Positions 36,201-46,015 of a stretch of 64,000 nt of DNA are shown in pieces. Where the stretch lies: contig NC_061866.1 in the NCBI RefSeq assembly GCF_907164915.1, forward strand, positions 28,785,905 to 28,849,904, written 5' to 3'. The stretch's first letter is position 1, and each line of letters starts with the position of its first letter. A program made the position numbers and the translations under genes. Source of the DNA: Impatiens glandulifera. Taxonomy: Eukaryota > Streptophyta > Magnoliopsida > Ericales > Balsaminaceae. The notes beneath the pieces are model-generated. The model was not told the DNA's origin, did not search any database, and worked only from the letters and a program-made list of their open reading frames with translations.

Positions 36201-36960
36201 ACAACTGCTGAGGGACTACGCAATTGAGGTAGAAGAGTCACCAATTTTCTACAACAGCACCAGTGCTGTGGCAATATGTTAGGGTCTAAAATCAAAGTCT
36301 CAGTCCTAGAATAAATTCCAGCAACCTTTCTCGGCACCCGGTCTCGGTCCTATGGTGCACATGGGCCAGATTTCTGTTTTGTTGTATTATTATTTTGTTT
36401 TGCTTTCCTTTTCTACTTTACAAACTGAATTCTGTTATTTTCTAGTTATTGTTGTAACCGAATATTATGGGGCAAGACATCACCTATATAAGGCTGATCT
36501 TTCTTCCCCAAGGACCCATGAATAGAACAATGAAGATATGAACTTCTGCCATATTCATCTATTATTATTTACTATGGACTGTTTGGTATAGACCAACAGT
36601 ATTTCTCTTCGCACCCTTGATTCTTCTATTCCCTCCTCCCAAATTCTCTATCGAAAACCTTCCGCTGCCCTTTGATTGTAGAATTTCACCGGTCTTATAG
36701 ATCAAGAACGTGATTCTTGAACCCAAAACACACCTTACGAAACAAGTCGTAACACAATAATATACAACCCGATGTTACACTCTCAGACTAAGCATATAGA
36801 AATCAAACACCATTTCATCCGAGAGCATGTCAGTTAGAAGTATATTCGCATTGAATATGTCCCAACAGATCAACAAGTGGAAAACGTTTTTACGAAGCCA
36901 CTCTTCGAGACTAAGTTTTCTCACTTTAGAAATATTTTAGGGCTTGTTGATCTCAATTAA
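33283..36960 (+). pseudogene. copia pol pseudogene of A3, split by a solo LTR
   Basis: Protease motif [13 protein letters not shown] near 33378 (Glu for the catalytic Asp), GAG-pre-integrase near 33745, integrase near 33930-34290, RT from about 35020 and RNase H to 36960. The polymerase motif reads H-V-D-D near 35533. The 37-bp RT deletion shared with A2 is near 35237. RNase H is interrupted at 36276 by a 478-bp solo LTR and resumes at 36760 (C-terminal F-T-K-P-L near 36890). Many stops are present. Confidence 0.9.
36277..36754 (+). mobile_element. Solo LTR of a different LTR retrotransposon, inside A3
   Basis: 478 bp starting TGTTAGGGTC and ending CGTAACA, flanked on both sides by CAATA (36272-36276 and 36755-36759), a perfect five-base target duplication. 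It contains a TATATAAG box at 36485-36492. There is no internal region, so it is a solo LTR left by LTR-LTR recombination. A2 has an empty site at the corresponding position (near 12440). Confidence 0.93.
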
Positions 36961-36969
36961 TTTGATAAC

Positions 36970-37734
36970 TGAACATGCATAAATTGAGGAGGAATTTGTT
37001 GTTTAAAATGACTGGACAGACGTGTGTAGACGGAGGTCTAAATCGATCTAATGAGATCAATTGTCTAAAAAAGCTATGTACTTAGACGAATCTTTTCTTA
37101 AGGAACTTACGCCTTAGGTTTGGTTAGGCGTCTAGGTGTAAGATAGACATCTGAAGCGTCTATAGATGAGCGTGGTTAAACGCTGTCTAAATAAATGCAT
37201 GTTAGACGTTTGTAAACACACATAGTTAGACGCTGTCTAAATTAGATGTCTACCTAACTTAGACGTAAGGAATTCAGATGGCATTTTAGACGTCTAACTA
37301 CGTGTACCTTTGGATGTTTTATCTTCAGACGAGTGGGACAGTTGTCTATCGTCTCACGAGCTGTCCATGTACTTTTCTCACCCAAAATTGAAAAGTCATA
37401 TCTTGAATAACTTGAAGACATGTGTCTTTCAATGTTAAAAATATGACTAATATATCTGAAAGGTCTCTTCTTTTCATCTTCTAAAATATGATATATTTTA
37501 TGATGGTTTTTAATTGACATCTTTTAATTATGATTTTATTGGGAATACGTTTTAATAGTGACTTTCATATTCATGTATCATTCATACTCTATAAAGAGTA
37601 ACTAACTCATTTGAACAGACTTACTATCTTCATTGTGATTCTGAATATTTGTTTTCTCTCTCTAAGAAAAACCATTGTGATTCTTATGTGTTTAAACCCT
37701 TTAGCACTCCTAATACTCGTTCTTAATTCAATAA
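36970..37734 (+). promoter_or_regulatory. Internal promoter and leader region of the A3 accessory ORF
   Basis: Scattered GTCTAA/TTAGAC motifs at about 37020-37330, then a TATAAAG box at 37590-37596, about 140 bases before the ATG at 37735. The arrangement matches A2. Promoter function is inferred. Confidence 0.55.
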
Positions 37735-38396
37735 ATGGGCTCTCTTGCACCATCTACTCTTTAAGTGAACTTCGATTTTGTGTCCTCTTTGGTTATTCCA
37801 GAAATGGTCACGATGTTTGAAACTCTTAAAGCGTCGGGCTTGGAAAATTTTCTAGGGGCTCCTACCATAATTCAAGAACCAGAGGTTCGTGAATTCTATA
37901 GGTCTACAAGGATAATCGACAATAAGCTTATCTTGGCAAAAATTAATGGAGAAAATGTCTACTTCTGTGAGGAAACTTTTTCTCTATTCTTCAGCCTCCA
38001 ATCGGAAGGGTTATCTGAGTTTCCCACCTCTTCTGATGAGGTCTTATATGATATGAGGCTTATCTTCTTAGATATATCTTTTGAAGGGAATCTTTTCCCT
38101 ATCGATACTCATGGACTAAAGTATTCTCTAAAAGTTGAGTTCTCCATCCTCGATGTATCATCTCTAAGTCCCTCTTGGCTAAGGGTACTTCTAATTCCTA
38201 CTCAAAAAAGGTATTTGAGATAATGATTGCTATCACCAGGGGAACAACAATCAACTGGTCAAAAATCCTCTTAAAAAACTTGGTGTAGATGATCTCTTCT
38301 ATAAGGAAGCCATCTGGGTATGCTGCCCCGCTCAGCATGCTGCTTTGTTTTCTCCTTTCAAATATTGGACATGGGGTCCTCATTAAGTCTTTCTAG
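37735..38396 (+). pseudogene. Accessory ORF (aORF2-type) of A3
   Basis: Homolog of the A2 accessory ORF with a TAA at codon 10, where A2 has CAA. An internal frame is open at 37765-38223. The frameshift near 38190 is shared with A2, and there is a further stop near 38286. The same landmarks are seen: G-L-E-N-F-L, E-F-Y-R-S and the I-N-W-S motif. Confidence 0.75.
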
Positions 38397-38775
38397 AGTC
38401 TTGGACTATCAAAGAGCCCTTGACTATGTTCTTAGGGTAGAAAGACTAAAGCTTAAGAGAAGAAATTAGACGCTTCAAAGAGCTTAAAGAGTAGATTACG
38501 ACTCCTTCCTTCCCAGTGATGTCAAAATGGGGAAAGAAGTGGCCTGATGTCCATGGGGAAGATTAGAAAAAAAGATCCTTCATCAAGAGTAGAGGTGGAT
38601 AGAAAAGACCTAGTTTAGGAAAGACCCAACTTTTGTTATTTATGGGGAATCTTTGATAGAATGTAAAATCGAATCTTTCCTAGTTTTTGCTAATATAAAA
38701 ACTTTTGTTGTTTATGGATACTCTCTTTTTCCTAATCTTTTAACTAAGTTTTATCATCATCAAAAAGGGAGTAAT

Positions 38776-40328
38776 TGTTGAGTAAAATCAAATTTATTAA
38801 AATAAACTAAGAAAATAAGTTTATTCGATGCTAACATTATTTTGATGATTTATGTTAAACTTAGTTACAATTAGACTAAGTAATCTATTTGTTTTGTGCG
38901 GGCACAAATCTAAAAGACATTTCTACTTAAGACGCGGTCTGAAGTAGGCTTTCTTAGACGTCTTACGTAGGCTTTCTTAACTCCTTTAGACGCGCTCTAA
39001 AGGGAAGCATAGTTAGATGAGGACGTCTAACTCTTTTAGATGCGGTCTCAAGGGAAGCATAGTTAGACGAGGTTGTCTAACTCCTTTAGACGCGGTCTAA
39101 AGAGAAGTGTAGTTAGACGAGGTCGTCTTACTCCTTTAGACGCGGTCTAAAGGGAAGAGTGGTTAGATGAGGTCGTCTAACTCCTTTAGACGCGGTCTAA
39201 AAGAAAGCGTAGTTAGACAAGGATCTCTAACTCCTTTAGACATAGTCTAAAAGGAAGTATAGTTAGACAAGGATGTCTAACTCCTTTAGACGCGGTCTAA
39301 AGGGAAGCATAGTTAGACGAGGATGTCTAACTCCTTTATACGTGGTCTAAAGGGAAGCGTAGTTAGACGAGGACGTCTAACTCATTTACACGCGGTCTAA
39401 AGGGAAGCGTAATTAGAAGAGGACATCTAACTCCTTTAGACGTGGTCTAAAAGGAAGCGTAGTTAGACGAGGACATCTAAATCCTTTAGACGATGTCTAA
39501 AGAGGAACGTCTGATGCCTTACTTTAGCAGCCACTTGAAGAAAACATCCGTGTAACCACATTCACTCAGTTGTTTGCTCCTCTTACCTTCAATAGTATGA
39601 CAAGCCAACATACTCTATCTAATTAATGAATGCCACATATGCAGATATTTCTCATTTGCATTTCTAGTACAAGATAAGATCAAAGGATATTCGGCGCATT
39701 CCTTGTTCAGTATGACCACGATACAAATACTCAGAGTCTGTTGTACTCTCGTACTCTATGAGGCCATCCAACGGACATATGCCACGTGTCCACAAAGAAT
39801 ATTCGACCGTTAGTGTACTTCAACTATGAATAGAAGCCCAATGACAACGGTCGGACAACTGATAAACCAACCGACTTTCTGATTCATACAATTCTCTCAA
39901 GCAAAAATCTATTACTGTTTAGTTGTGATTATTTTGTAATATTGTATTTTTTTTGAGAAACATTAGTGTTGTAAGTTGAACATAGGTTGTTCTGTTCAAT
40001 AGAGAGTTGACTAGCTCAGTGAGTTGTATCTAATTCAAGGTCTTAGTGGATATCCTTCCGGTTTTGCAAGAAGGATTGACGTAGGAGTTTTATCTACGAA
40101 CATCCATAAAATTCCCTATGTTCTTTACTTTTTGCAATTTGAATTCATTTATGTAAAGCTTTAAATCCAACAAACAGTTCTGCACATGAATCCTTTTCAA
40201 GAGTTTGTGAAGATTTGAATAGAATAGAAACAGATACTTATCCCTCACATGATTATTATCGAATTATTTATCATAAGCTGTTAACAATAGTTAGACCCTA
40301 GTCTCTATTGGCAACATCGATCCTAACA
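38776..40328 (+). repeat. 3' LTR of copia A3
   Basis: TGTTGAGTA to CCTAACA, 1553 bp, preceded by the polypurine tract AAAAAGGGAG (38762-38771). The TATA position reads TATGAATA, as in the A2 3' LTR. It is followed by TAGTG. Confidence 0.95.
38930..39510 (+). repeat. 50-bp minisatellite in the A3 3' LTR
   Basis: About eleven imperfect units of the TTAGAC/GTCTAA repeat, matching the unit order of the A2 3' LTR more than the A3 5' LTR. Confidence 0.9.
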
Positions 40329-40391
40329 TAGTGTCTGATTTAAAATTATGATATAAGAATGAATAACAGCTGATTAATATATAGAAGAGAA

Positions 40392-40891
40392 NNNNNNNNN
40401 NNNNNNNNNNNNNNNNNNNNNNNNNNNNNNNNNNNNNNNNNNNNNNNNNNNNNNNNNNNNNNNNNNNNNNNNNNNNNNNNNNNNNNNNNNNNNNNNNNNN
40501 NNNNNNNNNNNNNNNNNNNNNNNNNNNNNNNNNNNNNNNNNNNNNNNNNNNNNNNNNNNNNNNNNNNNNNNNNNNNNNNNNNNNNNNNNNNNNNNNNNNN
40601 NNNNNNNNNNNNNNNNNNNNNNNNNNNNNNNNNNNNNNNNNNNNNNNNNNNNNNNNNNNNNNNNNNNNNNNNNNNNNNNNNNNNNNNNNNNNNNNNNNNN
40701 NNNNNNNNNNNNNNNNNNNNNNNNNNNNNNNNNNNNNNNNNNNNNNNNNNNNNNNNNNNNNNNNNNNNNNNNNNNNNNNNNNNNNNNNNNNNNNNNNNNN
40801 NNNNNNNNNNNNNNNNNNNNNNNNNNNNNNNNNNNNNNNNNNNNNNNNNNNNNNNNNNNNNNNNNNNNNNNNNNNNNNNNNNNNNNNNNNN
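40392..40891. other. Assembly gap (500 N)
   Basis: Exactly 500 N. The left side is the A3 right flank (63 bases that match 15988 onwards). The right side is unrelated AT-rich sequence, so continuity is unproven. Confidence 0.95.
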
Positions 40892-41700
40892 AATTAAATG
40901 AAAATCAATTACTAAAAAAATACTAAAAAAGAATAAGGCATAAACAGTAGAAAATAAATGCATATCTTATAACACTTCTTACAACAAATCACACCAAAAT
41001 AAGCAAATCTAACCTCCATTTATTAAGAATTACTAGATTCGTTTTCAACCACAAATCAAAACATGGAGGCATTGAAAGTAAAAAAAATATTAATCATGAT
41101 ACAGAATAATCTACTTTTCTTAGATAACGATAATCTGAAATACCATTTAAAAACAAGGGTAATTTGGTAAAAATTCTTCAAATCATCTAATAACCCTTAA
41201 AAACAAGCAACATGTTCTTTTAAAAATCCTATTTGTGCATATCCCTAATATTTCTAAAATTGTAGCCTATTACATCAAACAAAAGTTCTAAAGGTATAGA
41301 GAAATAAAAAGTACCTATAATTCAAGGGGAAATGGGGCTTATAGAAGGGTCCCGACGCGAAAGAGGATAGGTATGATGATCAAAATAGTCTCTTCAGTCT
41401 AATACAACATCGTCTAATGAGTTACTCAAGTTTAAGGGATTAACTTCTTCATCAATTTGAGATTAACGACAGAACATGATATATAACAACAAGACTTTCT
41501 ATAATGAACAGTAAATTGGAGTTTATATCAAGAAAATAACGTAGAATAAACTAATAATAAGTGTAAGTATAAAGAAAAACTTTACAATTAGAATTAGAAT
41601 TAGGATTAGGAAGATGGAAGAACAATTTAGATTTGAACTCAGATCTTATAAACGAACTTGAACATATTTTATACATATAAACCATATATCATTCAAAATA
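40892..41700. other. AT-rich sequence, no gene seen
   Basis: No coding or structured element could be supported. It may be the 5' leader of the LINE that follows. Confidence 0.4.
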
Positions 41701-42838
41701 TTAGATTAAATCTTAATAATCAAAATTGAAAATCCACACCAATAGGTTGTGAGTCCACTCTTCACAATTCTAGGAATGCAAATAGGAACCGAAAAAGTAA
41801 TGTCATCAAAATTCGAAATGACCCGATCCATGAGCTTAGAGCCACCTTTCGAGATAATAAACAAGTGAATCCTGGACAAAAAACATTGAAACACTAACAA
41901 GCAATAAGGAAGCTCTTGAGAATAGACTGGGAAATCTTGGGTTTTGAGAAATCAAAAGATCAAGTGCAGAAGAAGACAATTTGGACTTGAATAAGGCGGT
42001 GAGCCTTAGTTTTGAAGTAGGGCGAATTAAAATCGATAACAGACATGAATCCAGTAGTGAAGAGGTTCAAAGTCAGAAAAGACCTACTAAAGAAGAACAA
42101 GCTGAAAATCGAAGATAAAGCAGAAAGATTCTGGATTTAGAAGCCACTAACTCTATAACAGGAGAAGATGAGATATATGTGAGGCAACCCCCACTCAATG
42201 GCAATAGTATTCCATGTAATCAAGCTGTAGCCATTGAGGATAGCGAGGAAAATGATTCTTACGATTTCTCTGTTGAAGAGGTCCAAGATAGTCTAGAAAG
42301 TAAGGAACCCAACACTTATATCCATTCATGAATATAGTGACATGGAACATAAGAAGACTCAATTACCCTCTGAAATGCAAAGAAATCAGGAGGATCATTG
42401 AGAACCAGAAGATCACTATTATGGGTATTCTTGAGACAAAAGTCAAAAGCCGGAACGTTGAGAAGGTTAGCAAGTTGTTTAATGATAGCAACTGGGAAAT
42501 CATTCACAACTCAAATGACAAAACGGACCAAATTTGAGTTATTTGGGATAACAAAGTTGCTGAGGTCAGAGCTCTCTTTTCGAATGATCAAGCAATCTTG
42601 GTGGAGGTCAAAGACAGAATCACATGAATCGTGTTAAATCTTGCTATTGTCTATGGTAGCAACTCAAGCACTGACAGAAGAATCTTATGGAATTGTCTTT
42701 GAAACTTGATCGGTAGTAATAAATCTTAGACTGTCCTCGGTGATTACAACGTAAACAGAAACGAATCTAATCGTAGCCCTAATCTGAAATAACTCGGGAT
42801 ATGATTGACTTTAATGACTGCATCAGAGATATAGGTTG
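41700..42838 (+). pseudogene. LINE (L1-type) 5' part: end of ORF1 and endonuclease of ORF2
   Basis: ORF2 starts at the ATG at 42328 with W-N-I-R-R-L-N, the N-terminal endonuclease motif. It has G-I-L-E-T-K-V (catalytic Glu) and, past stops, V-L-G-D-Y-N-V near 42735. The sequence breaks off at 42838, after the D-F-N-D-C-I-R-D-I-G segment, where copia B1 starts. The stretch upstream (41700-42327) reads like a degraded LINE ORF1 with several stops. The endonuclease C-terminal S-D-H region appears only at about 51470, on the far side of B1. Confidence 0.8.
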
Positions 42839-44128
42839 TGTTAGATAAATTCATACCGGTTCAAATAAACCTAACTTAAACAAACTTCCTACGCAGGAAC
42901 AAGGAACCGGACCGGATGAACAAAAGAAAACCAAGTGAAGAAACCGAACCGGTCAAGCTACCAAACCGATCAAGAGTATTCGGTACATGACCGCACAGAG
43001 GAAGGATCGGCCAAAGCCTAAAAGCCAGATCCATCAAATAGCCGACTATCTACAAGACAAGAATAACCGGAAGAAGTCCGGTCTCTTCACTACCAAAAGA
43101 CATTCGGCCAAATCAAGTGGGCGACCTGTACAAGAAGACACTTTGGGTATCTGTTGAGAATGATACCAAAGGAACAGACTGAATACTTCCATATCCATGC
43201 AAGTCTGAGGAAAGACTGTAGGCTGCAGAAAACAGTACTACCGGATCTTTCTACTTCAGGATAAGCCAGAAAGGAAATCTTCAAAGTACAGACAACTGTC
43301 CAAGCAGACAGTGCCTACATTGAGTAAAAGACAAACCCGGCAGGTCTGAAACATGATGCCAGGTCTAAGATTGACCGTCAGGTCTGAGGAGAAGACCGCA
43401 GGTCTGAGACACTGAATCACTGCATCTCTGATCAGCCAATCAGATTCAAGGCTTTGAAATATGACCGTTGGCATATTTCACCTATAAAAGGAGGCAGTTG
43501 CAGAAGAGTAAATGCGGGACATCAAGCAGACATTAAGGCAGTTACTAAGAGTTATAAAGAAAGCATTTACTACAAGTGATAACAGTGTGGTATTCTAAGA
43601 AAGCCTAAGTGCTAAATTCTAAGTGTGTGTTACAATTTCGGTGTAAATTGTAAGAGTGTTATCGAGCAGGAAATAAGTCTCGATCGGATTGTATTTGTAT
43701 TCCTTAGTGAATATCCTTCTCGCGGTTTCGAGAGGAAGGGGTGACGTAGGAGTTTTTATCTCCGAACATCCATAAAACTTTGTTGTGTTATTTACCGTCT
43801 GTTGGCTTCCTTACATAACCGACTAATCTAACAATACCGCTCAGAACCGAATCTACATTAACCACATCAAGTATCCAGATTGCCGAAACCAACCCACCAT
43901 TCTTCAAATCTCCATCATCCGAAACCGAATCCGCCTATCATACACGTGTACCGCTTCAACTTGAAAGCAAACCTCTTCCGCGCTTGAACCTAGTTCAAGG
44001 GTTTGTGACAGGTTGTGTAGTATTGAAACCCCGGTGTTAATCTCTAACAGGATTAACCACCACCCTACGAGTGAGAACCGCTAACCGGTCCAACCCCCGG
44101 TCCACCAGCGGCGACCTAGATCCTAACA
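42839..44128 (+). repeat. 5' LTR of copia B1
   Basis: TGTTAGATAAATT at 42839 to ATCCTAACA at 44128 (1290 bp). A TATAAAAG box is at 43493-43500. The GACGTAGGAGTTT...CCGAACATCCATAAAA block near 43743-43788 is shared with the A family. U3 is rich in ACCGG words, not TTAGAC repeats. Confidence 0.92.
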
Positions 44129-44130
44129 AT

Positions 44131-44142
44131 TGGTATCATAGC
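44131..44142 (+). other. Primer binding site of B1
   Basis: TGGTATCATAGC, one mismatch from the initiator Met-tRNA site, two bases after the LTR. Confidence 0.85.
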
Positions 44143-44167
44143 AGTTAGTTTCAATACTCAAGCAAAC

Positions 44168-46015
44168 ATGTATCAAGATAGGCCTCCAATGCTAGAAGGT
44201 GATGACTTTGCCAACTGGAAGGCACGCATGCACCTACATCTAGTCACCTTGGATGATGAAATGGAATCCGTTCTAACCGAAGGACCGATAGTCATTGATA
44301 AAGACAGAAAAGAATGGACAGCTGATGATAGGAGAAGGAACAATCTGGACAACCATGCAAGAAACCGGATCTCCAACAGCGTAGACAGAAATACATACTG
44401 CAAGATCAGAGATTGCAAAACCGCGAAGGAGACTTGGAACACGGTCATCCAGATCTTTGAGGGAAATGAAAGAACAAAGGAGAACAAAATAATGGTGGCC
44501 ACACAGAGGTTTGAAAGCATCAAAATGAAACCAGGGGAAACTATGAAGGAATACAGTGACCGGTTCACTGGCGTATTAGATGAGTTGGCAAATCTGGGCA
44601 AGAAGTACGACAACAAAGAGGTCATCATGAAGGTTTTGAGGTCTCTTCCAAGTGCCTGGGATATAAAGACGATGGTCATGAGAGAATCAAAGAGCCTACG
44701 CAAGATGAAACTATACGATGTATTCGAAGATCTTAAGGCATATGAGTTCGAGATGAATTCCAGAACTGAAGAGGAAGTCTCGGCCTCAACGTCAACCAGA
44801 GCACTGTTCACATCTACGGAACCGGCCGCACCTGTTCCTGCTCCTATATCTACATCTGCACCGGTACCGATTCCTGCACCTGCACCGATCAGAACCGCCG
44901 AACAGTTTACTGAGGACGCCATGGCAATGCTTGCACAGAAGTTTGGGAGGTTCATGAAAAGGAGCCAACCGACAAACAACTACTATGGTGACAAATCCAA
45001 TGTAAGATGCTATAACTGTAACTGTATGGGACATTTTAAGTGGGAATGCAGGAAACCAAGGAGAGATACACAGAAACCAGACTACCAAAATAACCGGAAC
45101 AACTATCAACAAACCGGTGAAGGAAGTGAAGTACCGAAAGCACTGATAGCCGATGATGGAGGAAGCCTATGGGCTCACAGTGACAGTGACGATGACCTCA
45201 CATGCCTCATGGCAAATGAGGAACAGGTACTTGACTCTCCTTGTGAAGAATTTACTAAAGATGAGTTATATGAAGCATTAAATGACATGGTAGAAGAATA
45301 TAAGAACCTATTGACCATGTTACCTAAGCACCTCAACATCAAAACCGATCCCATAGTACCTATCCCAGTAGAACCAGAGGTACTCATCATAACCGAACCG
45401 GAAGCCATACAACCTGATGATACTCATACCCTAGAAACCGAATTAGACCTTAAGATCGAACAACCTAGTGAGCCGACTAGAGACCTAACCGAGAAAGAGA
45501 ATGCCAGATTTCAATATACGATGGCCGCCTATAGGAGATCTAGCGATATAGTAAAGAACCTGAATAAAGAATACAGGCATCCACGTTGTAAGAATGGCCT
45601 AGGATACACAGAGAACAGATCTAAAAACCGAAAATCCATATGGAAAGCAAAGCTTACAAAAGGAAACCTTCCCTTTATAAAATTCCTTAAGAGCACCTGC
45701 ACAGCTGAAGAAGAGGAGACCGCGTATTATAGGGAAGAAAAGACAAAGTATGACTATGTTGGCCCAACCGATTCATGGCTTGACCTTGAGAAAAGGAAAG
45801 CAGAAATCCTCAAATATAAGAAAGACTTCCCTGAACCACGTAGATCAAACTATAGATCATCAAACCAAAGACCATCATCATTTAGGTCATCTGTAGGGAA
45901 ACCGAATTACACCAGACCAAGTGTGAGGAGAACAGTTGAAACTTTAGCCAAGAAGACCGTTCGATTTATCAAGGTTTGGGTACCTAAGGGACTAATCACA
46001 TGTGGACCCAAGTAA
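44168..46015 (+). CDS. gag: copia Gag polyprotein of B1
   Basis: An open frame of 615 codons; the ATG at 44168 is the first after the primer site. It has an N-terminal gag segment with N-W-K-A-R-M, a UBN2-type core with M-V-A-T-Q-R-F-E and [10 protein letters not shown], a Pro/Ala-rich linker (residues about 215-245) and an intact CCHC zinc knuckle (C281, C284, H289, C294). An acidic region and a basic C-terminus follow. It forms the particle and binds RNA. It ends 14 bases inside the pol frame, which is +1 relative to gag. Unlike A1-A3 and B2 it has no stops. Confidence 0.93.
   Translation: MYQDRPPMLEGDDFANWKARMHLHLVTLDDEMESVLTEGPIVIDKDRKEWTADDRRRNNLDNHARNRISNSVDRNTYCKIRDCKTAKETWNTVIQIFEGNERTKENKIMVATQRFESIKMKPGETMKEYSDRFTGVLDELANLGKKYDNKEVIMKVLRSLPSAWDIKTMVMRESKSLRKMKLYDVFEDLKAYEFEMNSRTEEEVSASTSTRALFTSTEPAAPVPAPISTSAPVPIPAPAPIRTAEQFTEDAMAMLAQKFGRFMKRSQPTNNYYGDKSNVRCYNCNCMGHFKWECRKPRRDTQKPDYQNNRNNYQQTGEGSEVPKALIADDGGSLWAHSDSDDDLTCLMANEEQVLDSPCEEFTKDELYEALNDMVEEYKNLLTMLPKHLNIKTDPIVPIPVEPEVLIITEPEAIQPDDTHTLETELDLKIEQPSEPTRDLTEKENARFQYTMAAYRRSSDIVKNLNKEYRHPRCKNGLGYTENRSKNRKSIWKAKLTKGNLPFIKFLKSTCTAEEEETAYYREEKTKYDYVGPTDSWLDLEKRKAEILKYKKDFPEPRRSNYRSSNQRPSSFRSSVGKPNYTRPSVRRTVETLAKKTVRFIKVWVPKGLITCGPK

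Larger units (their letters stand above)
29824..40328 (+). mobile_element. Complete but decayed Ty1/copia retrotransposon A3
   Basis: Both LTRs are present (29824-31462 and 38776-40328), flanked by the perfect five-base duplication TAGTG (29819-29823 and 40329-40333). Order: LTR, primer site, gag, pol, accessory ORF, polypurine tract, LTR. It is interrupted by a solo LTR of another family at 36277-36754. Stops and frameshifts occur throughout gag and pol. The LTRs have diverged clearly from each other, so the insertion is not young. Confidence 0.95.

Noticed and set aside
40346..40963. A 205-codon frame on the minus strand
   Set aside because: It runs through the 500-N gap, so almost all of it is undetermined sequence.
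44173..44979. A 268-codon minus-strand frame opposite gag of B1
   Set aside because: It is a shadow of the gag frame. It mirrors gag codon composition, and the equivalent frame in B2 is broken up.
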